From Alphaproteobacteria bacterium (GTDB lineage Bacteria > Pseudomonadota > Alphaproteobacteria > Caulobacterales > Caulobacteraceae): a stretch of DNA of 10,459 bases. Below are positions 5,384 through 10,459 of this stretch, in pieces. Both the position numbers and the translations under genes were made by a program. The notes below the pieces were generated by a model. That model worked only from the letters and a program-made list of their open reading frames with translations. It was not told the DNA's origin and did not search any database. Position 1 is the stretch's first letter. Every line of letters begins with the position of its first letter. The DNA is taken from assembly GCA_018895795.1 (NCBI GenBank), contig JAHINZ010000435.1, forward strand, positions 1 to 10,459, in the 5' to 3' direction.

Positions 5384-6907
5384 TCACTTCACCGCGATGA
5401 AGATCGGGTTGGCGTAGAACCACAGGTCCGACCAGGGGTCCTCGCCCAGCGGGTCGGGCTGGGGTTCCAGTTCCGCGCCGCTGGTGCCGCGCACGCGCAC
5501 ATAGCTGGAGCGGCGCACGTCCTTGAGCACATAGACCATCGACAGGCGCTCGCCGTCCCGCACCCAGGTGGCGGGGGTGAAGCGACGGACGACGTGGGTG
5601 GTGGGGTTGGAATCCTGGGCGCGATCGGCCGCCGGGCCGGTGACGTCGCCCTGGATCAGGTCGATACGGGCGACCTCGGGCGAGCACCCGCCGAAATTCT
5701 GGCCCGCCGGGTCGCGCACCCGGATGACGAGGGTGACGTCGCTGCCCGCCGCCACCTCCAGCCGCCCGCCGATCTCGGCTTGCTGGCGGCCATCGGCGGT
5801 CATGGCGGTGATGTCGACCTCGGACACCAGATCGCCCAGGGTCACGAACACCCGGCCATTGCGCAGCCCGTCCAGCACGTCGTCATAGGTCTGGGCGGCC
5901 TTCACATAGGTCTTGGAATATTCGCCGGGCCAGAAGTCGCTGCCACCCTCGGTGTAATGGCGGTGCGAGTCCGAGGTCGAGGTGATCCACCAGTGGCGGC
6001 CCTCCCCCAGCATCGAGTCCCAGAAGCCGCCCAGTTGGGCGGTCATGCGGTCAAAGCCGCCCAAGGTCGGCGCGTGGCCATAGCTGCCCCGGTCGCCGTC
6101 CGACTTGGCCGAGCCGTCCGGATTCAGGGCCGAGGCCTGGTGTCCGGGCGCGCCCTCCATGCCGACGGCGACATTGGGCGCCGTGTCGTTCCAGTTGCGC
6201 AGCTCGGCCGGCGAGACCAGGCCATAGGTTCCGGGCGTCTGCGCCGTGCGCGAGGGATGGTTGGCGATCACCACCGGCGGCTGGGGCAGAGACCGCATGT
6301 GGCGCAGGGCGTCCAGCATGAAGGGCTCGGTGTCGCGGGCCGGATCGGCGGGCCAGGGCTCGCGCCGGTTATAGTCGTGTTCGATCCCGAACAGCGCCTC
6401 GCGCTCCATCGGCGAGCGGGGCACGATGACGCTGGAATGCTCGGCCGCCGGGGTGTCGAGCTCCATGCCCCAGAACTGCAGCACGCCGGGGGTCAGGGTT
6501 CGCGATTTCAGCAGCTCGGGATAGGCTTGGTCGCGGTTCAGCTTGGCGTGGTTGGGGCCGCCATGATCGGTGGCGACCATCCAGGTCAGGCCGTGGGCGG
6601 CGGCCTGGCGGGCGTTGACGGTGATCGGATTGACGGCGTCGCCGGCCTTGATCAGCTCCGGCGGCTGGCCGGGAACGTCCGACGGCTTGACCCCGACACT
6701 GAACCAGCTGTGGACGTGGTGATCGCCGGCCAGCCAGCGCCGCTCGGACGGCTTGGCGGGACGCGCGGCCTTGTGCGCCGGGGCGATGGGCTGGACAGCA
6801 TGGCCGGGATGGGCCGAAGCCGGAGCCGCCGCGATAAGGCCGAGGGCGGCGGCGAGGATGGCGTGGGACAGCAGACCGCGACGGGTCTTCGAAAGGAACA
6901 TGCGCAT
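5384..6907 (-). CDS. Exported PHP-fold metallohydrolase (CehA/McbA-like)
   Basis: A 507-residue protein. Residues 1-32 look like a signal peptide: a basic start containing TRRGLL, close to a twin-arginine motif, then a hydrophobic AILAAALGLIAAAPA core and a likely cleavage after ASA (30-32). The mature part has the PHP metal-site motifs in order: GDHHVH (61-66, with His64 and His66), ATDHGG (112-117, Asp114/His115), GMELD (147-151, Glu149), ANHPSR (215-220, His217) and SDSHRH (312-317, Asp313/His315). By family this is a metal-dependent phosphoesterase or ester/carbamate hydrolase acting in the periplasm; the substrate is unknown. Residues from about 360 look like a beta-rich C-terminal domain. 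Two ATGs are close (6907 and 6901); I take 6907, with AGGG seven bases before it. It lies downstream of the receptor gene but behind a strong terminator, so it probably has its own promoter in 6908-6978. Confidence 0.9.
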   Translation of the reverse strand: MRMFLSKTRRGLLSHAILAAALGLIAAAPASAHPGHAVQPIAPAHKAARPAKPSERRWLAGDHHVHSWFSVGVKPSDVPGQPPELIKAGDAVNPITVNARQAAAHGLTWMVATDHGGPNHAKLNRDQAYPELLKSRTLTPGVLQFWGMELDTPAAEHSSVIVPRSPMEREALFGIEHDYNRREPWPADPARDTEPFMLDALRHMRSLPQPPVVIANHPSRTAQTPGTYGLVSPAELRNWNDTAPNVAVGMEGAPGHQASALNPDGSAKSDGDRGSYGHAPTLGGFDRMTAQLGGFWDSMLGEGRHWWITSTSDSHRHYTEGGSDFWPGEYSKTYVKAAQTYDDVLDGLRNGRVFVTLGDLVSEVDITAMTADGRQQAEIGGRLEVAAGSDVTLVIRVRDPAGQNFGGCSPEVARIDLIQGDVTGPAADRAQDSNPTTHVVRRFTPATWVRDGERLSMVYVLKDVRRSSYVRVRGTSGAELEPQPDPLGEDPWSDLWFYANPIFIAVK

Positions 6908-6957
6908 GGGCCGACCCTAGTCCTGAACTGCGACGCTACTATTGCGATCATCGCGGT

Positions 6958-6972
6958 GAGCGCAAAGCGCTC
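6958..6972. repeat. Small perfect inverted repeat between PHP and receptor genes
   Basis: GAGCGC-AAA-GCGCTC forms a 6-bp stem with a 3-base loop, immediately beyond the U tract of the receptor terminator and 51 bases upstream of the PHP gene start. It may be an operator in the PHP promoter region or a second 3' hairpin. A shorter repeat GCGAT-C-ATCGC (6944-6954) lies beside it. Confidence 0.5.
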
Positions 6973-6974
6973 CT

Positions 6975-7012
6975 AAAAGACCGGCCCGCGCGGCGAACCG
7001 CGCGGGCCGGTC
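6975..7012 (-). terminator. Intrinsic terminator of the TonB-dependent receptor gene
   Basis: A perfect 15-bp GC-rich stem (6979-6993 with 6998-7012) closes a TTCG tetraloop on the minus strand and is followed directly by TTTT (6978-6975). It starts 18 bases after the receptor stop codon. This is a textbook Rho-independent terminator reading leftward, and it separates the receptor transcript from the PHP gene. Confidence 0.88.
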
Positions 7013-7030
7013 GAGGGGATACGGGGCGCT

Positions 7031-9943
7031 CTAGAACTTGGCGCGCAGGCCAAGGCTCAGGGTGCGGCCATAGTGGGTGTAGCCGCCGAACCAGCCGCCC
7101 TTGACGAATTGCCACTGGGCCGCGTCGGTCAGGTTCTGGCCTTCGATCGCCGCCGTGATCTGCGGCGTGATCTTGTAGCTGACACTGGCGTCCAGCGAAC
7201 CGAAGGCGCTGTCGTTGAGCGCCGACAGCCCCGCCCCGCCCACGTCCTGCAGCACGTCGTCCACCCAGCTATAGCTGGCGCGCGCCGCGAAGCGGTCCTT
7301 CTCGTAGAAGCCGGTCACGTTGAAGCTGTTCTTGGCGACATTGACCATCTGGTCCTTGAGGGTCGGCGAATAGGTCGCCTCGGTGTCGGTGTAGGTATAG
7401 TTGACCAGGAACCCCAGGCCGTCGAACGGGGCCGGCAGGCTCTTGAACAGGTGCTGATAGGCCAGCTCCACGCCCTTGATCGTGGCGGCGCCGCCATTGG
7501 TCGGCGAGGTCAGCACGTAGGTTTGGCCGTCGACCACGAAATTGGTCTTCTGGCTGTAAACGAAGGTGGTGATGTCCTTGTAGAACGCCCCGGCGATCAG
7601 GGCGCTGCCGGGGGCGAAGTACCATTCCAGGGTGGCGTCATATTGCCAGGCCTCGAACGGGCGAAGCTCCGGATTGCCGCCGACCGCGGTCAACACCGTG
7701 CCCGACGAGTTCAAGGTCAGGCGCGGGGCCAGATCGGCCAGGGACGGCCGGGTGATCACCTTGGCGACCGCGACGTGGGCCTGAAGGGTGTCGGACAGTT
7801 CCAGGACGAAGTTGGCGGTGGGCAGGACGTCGCTATAGGTCTTCTCGAAACGCACCGGGATGGCCGCCTTGCCGTTGTCGGCGTAGCCGGACGAGACCTG
7901 CTTGGTCTGGGCGGCGCGGACGCCGACCTCGCCGCGCAGGGTCAGACCCATCAGCGTGGTGTCGATGTCGGTCAGGGCGTAGGCGGCGGCGATGTCTTCC
8001 GACACGGCGTAGGAATTGCGCTGGTCGGCGCGCGCCGTGCCGGTCTGGGTCTTGTCGGCCAGGGCCCAGAAGGCGGCCGGGTCGGGCATGGCCCAGGTGG
8101 TCGGCAGGGTCCCGGACACATCACCCAGGAAGTCGCTGACCGGGAAGGCGTCGAAATAGGCGGCCCCGAAATATTTGCCGGCCAGGTTGGTCGTGTAGTT
8201 GATGTCGGCGCGGTTGTAGGCGCGTTCCCGCTCACGATACTTCACGCCGACCTGCACGCGGGTCAGGGGCCCCCAGGCCACCGGCCGCTCGGCGTCGAAC
8301 TGGATGGCCGTTTCATTGTCGGTGGAGTTGTTGACCCGATATTCGATCCGGCGGAACGGCAGCAGCGACGGGTTGCTCAGGTCGCTGGTCAGCAGTTTGA
8401 CGCTGGGGACCGCCTCGTCGTCGGCCTTGGTCATGTTGAAGGTGGTCTGACCGATCGGACCCAGCAGGCGCGTGCGGGTGATCGGTTTGGACGTCTCCGA
8501 ATAGGCCCGCGCATAGGCCAGGTCGGCGGTCAGGGTCCAGTCGTCCAGCTTCTGACGGATCTTGCCGGCCAGCATGATGTTGTCATGGGCCAGGTCGCTG
8601 ACCTCGCGGCCGATCTGGGTGGTGGACGTCACCGTGCCGCCGACCAGCACGCCGTCCTTGATCACCGCCGAACCCGGAACCAGGGTCGCGACGCCCTGAT
8701 CCACCGAATAGGTCAGCTCGTCATAGTGGTCGTCCAGCTTGGTGTAGCTGGCGTCCAGGGTGATCTCGGTTTCGTCGGTCGGGCGATATTGCGCCGACAG
8801 CACCACACCCTTGCGCTCGCGATCCTCGCGCTCGAGGGTCGGGCGGATGGCGGTCGGATAGAGATTGATCCCCTGGGCGATCAGGCTCTTGCCCAAGGTG
8901 GTGGTGGGGTCTGAATAGCTCCAGCCCACGCCGGTGATGCGGTCCTGGCGCAGGGTGCGCTGGTCATAGACCACGGCGGCCAGCACGCCGAACGTCCCGG
9001 CCGCATTGGTCCAACTGGCCAGGCCCGAGACGCGGGGATCCACGGCGTCGGCCAGTTGCGGCGCGCTGGCGGTGGCCGACAGCGCCAGGGTGCTGCGACC
9101 CAGATCCAGCGGGCGGAAGGTCTTGACGTTGACCACGCCGCCGATCGCGCCCTCGTCCAGCGAGGCCAGGGGCGTCTTGCCCACCTCGACCCCGGCGACC
9201 AGCTCGGACGGCAGGGTGTCGAAGCGGAACTGGCGGCCGCTCTGGCCGGAGTCGCGCATGTTCTCGTTCACGGCGGCGCTGCGGCCGTTCAGGGTGACGA
9301 TCTGGAAATTGGGACCCAGGCCGCGCACGCGAACAAACAGGCCTTCGCCGCGATCGCGGGTGATGGCCACGCCGGGCACCCGCTGCAGGGCCTCGGCGAT
9401 ATTGTTGGAGGGGAACTTGCCGATGTCCTCGGCCGAGATCGCGTCGATGACGTTGGCGGCCTTGCGCTTGTCGGCCAGGGCGCGGGCCAGCGAGTTGGCG
9501 AAGCCCCCGGTGACCACCAGTTCCTCGATCATGTTGTCTTCGGCCGCGACCACGGGGGCCGTGGCCGCGGGTGTCGCTTCAGCCGCCGGCGCGCGGGTCG
9601 AGATGGGCTGGGCGGCGGGCCGCAGGATGGCGCTGCCGCCGCTGCGCACGAAGGTCAGGCCCGTGCCGCGCAGCAGCTGGGTCAGGGCGCGGTCCGTATC
9701 GATCGTTCCCTTGACGCCCGAGGTCCGCTTGCCCTGGATCAGGGCGGGGTCGGCCAGGACCTGCAGGCCAGTGGCTCGCGAAAAGGCCGGCAGGGCGGTC
9801 GACAGGTCGCTGGCCGGAATGGCCAGTTCGGCCTTGACGGCGGCCGTCGCGGCGCGGGCTGCGGCCGGCGCGGCGAACGCGACGCCGGTCGCCAGAAGGG
9901 CCAGGGCGGAGGCGGTGGACCGCCAGATCATGCGGTTGAACAT
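7031..9943 (-). CDS. TonB-dependent outer-membrane receptor with N-terminal STN signalling domain
   Basis: A 970-residue outer-membrane active transporter. Layout: signal peptide (about 1-24 to 1-32), STN domain (about 36-110, from VKAELAIPASDLSTALPAFS to SAILRPA), a Pro/Ala linker (111-135), a TonB box (EELVVTGG, 140-147), a plug (about 155-285) and a beta-barrel ending in Phe970. The plug blocks NVIDAISAEDIGKFPS, EALQRVPGVAITRDRGEG, VRVRGLGPNFQIVTLNGR and LDEGAIGGVVNVKT match the Xanthomonas/Caulobacter receptor class, many of whose members import carbohydrates; the ligand here is unknown. An STN domain means the receptor probably also signals through a FecR partner, and a FecR gene lies 115 bases upstream on the same strand. 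The ATG at 9943 has GGGGA upstream; the alternative ATG at 9931 has no ribosome site. A strong terminator follows the stop. Confidence 0.97.
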   Translation of the reverse strand: MFNRMIWRSTASALALLATGVAFAAPAAARAATAAVKAELAIPASDLSTALPAFSRATGLQVLADPALIQGKRTSGVKGTIDTDRALTQLLRGTGLTFVRSGGSAILRPAAQPISTRAPAAEATPAATAPVVAAEDNMIEELVVTGGFANSLARALADKRKAANVIDAISAEDIGKFPSNNIAEALQRVPGVAITRDRGEGLFVRVRGLGPNFQIVTLNGRSAAVNENMRDSGQSGRQFRFDTLPSELVAGVEVGKTPLASLDEGAIGGVVNVKTFRPLDLGRSTLALSATASAPQLADAVDPRVSGLASWTNAAGTFGVLAAVVYDQRTLRQDRITGVGWSYSDPTTTLGKSLIAQGINLYPTAIRPTLEREDRERKGVVLSAQYRPTDETEITLDASYTKLDDHYDELTYSVDQGVATLVPGSAVIKDGVLVGGTVTSTTQIGREVSDLAHDNIMLAGKIRQKLDDWTLTADLAYARAYSETSKPITRTRLLGPIGQTTFNMTKADDEAVPSVKLLTSDLSNPSLLPFRRIEYRVNNSTDNETAIQFDAERPVAWGPLTRVQVGVKYRERERAYNRADINYTTNLAGKYFGAAYFDAFPVSDFLGDVSGTLPTTWAMPDPAAFWALADKTQTGTARADQRNSYAVSEDIAAAYALTDIDTTLMGLTLRGEVGVRAAQTKQVSSGYADNGKAAIPVRFEKTYSDVLPTANFVLELSDTLQAHVAVAKVITRPSLADLAPRLTLNSSGTVLTAVGGNPELRPFEAWQYDATLEWYFAPGSALIAGAFYKDITTFVYSQKTNFVVDGQTYVLTSPTNGGAATIKGVELAYQHLFKSLPAPFDGLGFLVNYTYTDTEATYSPTLKDQMVNVAKNSFNVTGFYEKDRFAARASYSWVDDVLQDVGGAGLSALNDSAFGSLDASVSYKITPQITAAIEGQNLTDAAQWQFVKGGWFGGYTHYGRTLSLGLRAKF

Positions 9944-10048
9944 CGGTGTAGGTCCCCAGAACTTTCGCGCGGCGTCCTCGCCGGCGTCGGGGGAAAGACG
10001 CGGGCGGCTCCGCTTTCAGGACAGCGTTTTTTGTGAAGTTTAGAAGAC

Positions 10049-10068
10049 GACCCGCCGCCTAGCGGGTC
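10049..10068 (-). promoter_or_regulatory. Hairpin over the fecR stop codon
   Basis: GACCCGC and GCGGGTC (10049-10055 with 10062-10068) form a 7-bp stem whose 6-base loop contains the fecR TAG. On the minus strand it is followed by GTCTTCTAAACTT, only loosely U-rich. It could weaken read-through from fecR into the receptor gene (a partial terminator or processing site), or simply protect the fecR 3' end. Confidence 0.45.
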
Positions 10069-10459
10069 AGCTCGAGCTGACCTGGCGCCTCGCGAACCTT
10101 GAAGCCGTGCATCAGCGCCAGATTCCGCACCAGGACGTCGGGCTCGTCCAGGCGGAACCGTCCCGCCACGCGCTGACGCCCGAAGGCCGGATCGGCGATG
10201 ACGATGGGCCGGGTCGTGTGGCGATTGAGCCTTTCGACCAGACGCTCGAGCGACAGGCCGTCGGTCTCCACCCAACCCGTGCGCCAGTCGTCGGCGGCGG
10301 CGTCAAAGAGGCGGGTTTTCGACAGGGCGCCGTCGCCCGCCGTCGCCCGCTGACCCAGGGTCAGATCGGCCGCGGCCGCGCCCAACCCATGAGGCCTCAG
10401 CCGCACCTTGCCGCGATACACCGACAATTCCAGCCGGTCTGCGGTCCGCTCCAGATCAA
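10059..10459 (-). CDS. FecR-family anti-sigma/signal-transduction protein, C-terminal part (5' end outside window)
   Basis: The frame is open from the TAG at 10059-10061 to the right edge, giving 132 visible residues; the true start lies outside. Residues 1-45 (LELSVYRGKVRLRPHG...DLTLGQRATAG) fit the end of the periplasmic FecR beta domain. Residues 58-125 (DDWRTGWVETDGLSLERLVERLNRH...VAGRFRLDEPDVLVRNLALMHGF) fit the C-terminal STN-like domain of FecR proteins. By family, FecR sits in the inner membrane, contacts the receptor's STN domain in the periplasm and controls an ECF sigma factor in the cytoplasm. The STN-bearing receptor directly downstream supports this. An ECF sigma gene would be expected further right. 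A 10-bp tandem duplication (10331-10350) lies in the coding sequence. The TTG at 10427 is not a plausible start, since the family's domain continues upstream of it. Confidence 0.88.
   Translation of the reverse strand, partial: DLERTADRLELSVYRGKVRLRPHGLGAAAADLTLGQRATAGDGALSKTRLFDAAADDWRTGWVETDGLSLERLVERLNRHTTRPIVIADPAFGRQRVAGRFRLDEPDVLVRNLALMHGFKVREAPGQLELTR
10065..10082. repeat. 18-bp perfect palindrome at the 3' end of fecR
   Basis: GGTCAGCTCGAGCTGACC is perfectly self-complementary and lies in the last codons of fecR (encoding GQLELT). As RNA it would fold into a 7-bp stem with a UCGA loop. It overlaps the stop-codon hairpin at 10049-10068 by four bases, so both cannot form at once. Confidence 0.6.

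Noticed and set aside
5594..6976. 460-codon plus-strand frame opposite the PHP gene
   Set aside because: Composition-driven shadow of a gene with clear metal-site motifs; no ribosome site or recognisable domain.
7073..8914. Very long open frame (613 codons) on the plus strand opposite the TonB receptor gene
   Set aside because: It is Gly/Arg/His/Gln-rich with no family-like motifs and mirrors the receptor codons; GC-rich genes commonly leave the opposite strand open.
9006..10043. Two overlapping plus-strand frames opposite the receptor N-terminus
   Set aside because: No motif, and they run antisense to the signal peptide, STN domain and plug of the receptor.
1..10459. CRISPR arrays, insertion sequences, rRNA or riboswitches
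   Set aside because: No spaced direct repeats, transposase-like proteins, IS ends, rRNA segments or recognisable riboswitch cores were seen on reading both strands.

Overview
The window reads as chromosomal DNA of a high-GC alphaproteobacterium, most likely a Caulobacter-type organism. This is an inference from three things: the very GC-rich codon usage, the large TonB-dependent receptor whose plug resembles the Xanthomonas/Caulobacter receptor class, and the mix of housekeeping genes (msrA, DUF599, YjbR, tRNA-Ser). No species can be named from sequence reading alone.

Left part (1-2167), ordinary core-like genes. The tail of an MHS/MFS transporter (+) is followed by a DUF599 membrane protein (+). 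These meet head-on a two-gene minus-strand operon, msrA followed by a MmcQ/YjbR-like protein. That operon is coupled by a TTGA start/stop overlap, and the converging stop codons share the four bases TTAA. A tRNA-Ser(GGA) with encoded CCA (2078-2167) is transcribed divergently from msrA.

Middle (2168-2518): about 350 bases with no convincing gene, holding an 18-base perfect palindrome and smaller inverted repeats.

Right part (2519-10459), everything on the minus strand. In transcription order (right to left): a FecR-type anti-sigma/signal-transducing protein cut by the window edge, a TonB-dependent receptor with an N-terminal STN signalling domain, a strong intrinsic terminator, an exported PHP-fold metallohydrolase with a twin-arginine-like signal, a hairpin, a MetX-superfamily alpha/beta hydrolase, and an amidase-signature hydrolase. 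FecR plus STN receptor is the standard cell-surface signalling pair, in which ligand binding outside leads through FecR to an ECF sigma factor. The sigma gene would be expected just beyond the right edge.

The most interesting reading is that the surface-signalling receptor and three hydrolases of different chemistry (metallo-phosphoesterase/esterase fold, serine esterase/acyltransferase fold, Ser-cisSer-Lys amidase) form a sense-import-hydrolyse locus for an unknown ester or amide, next to a tRNA gene that could be an integration site. The strong terminator shows they are not one transcript, so the link is a hypothesis. The fecR-receptor junction also carries two overlapping, mutually exclusive hairpins.
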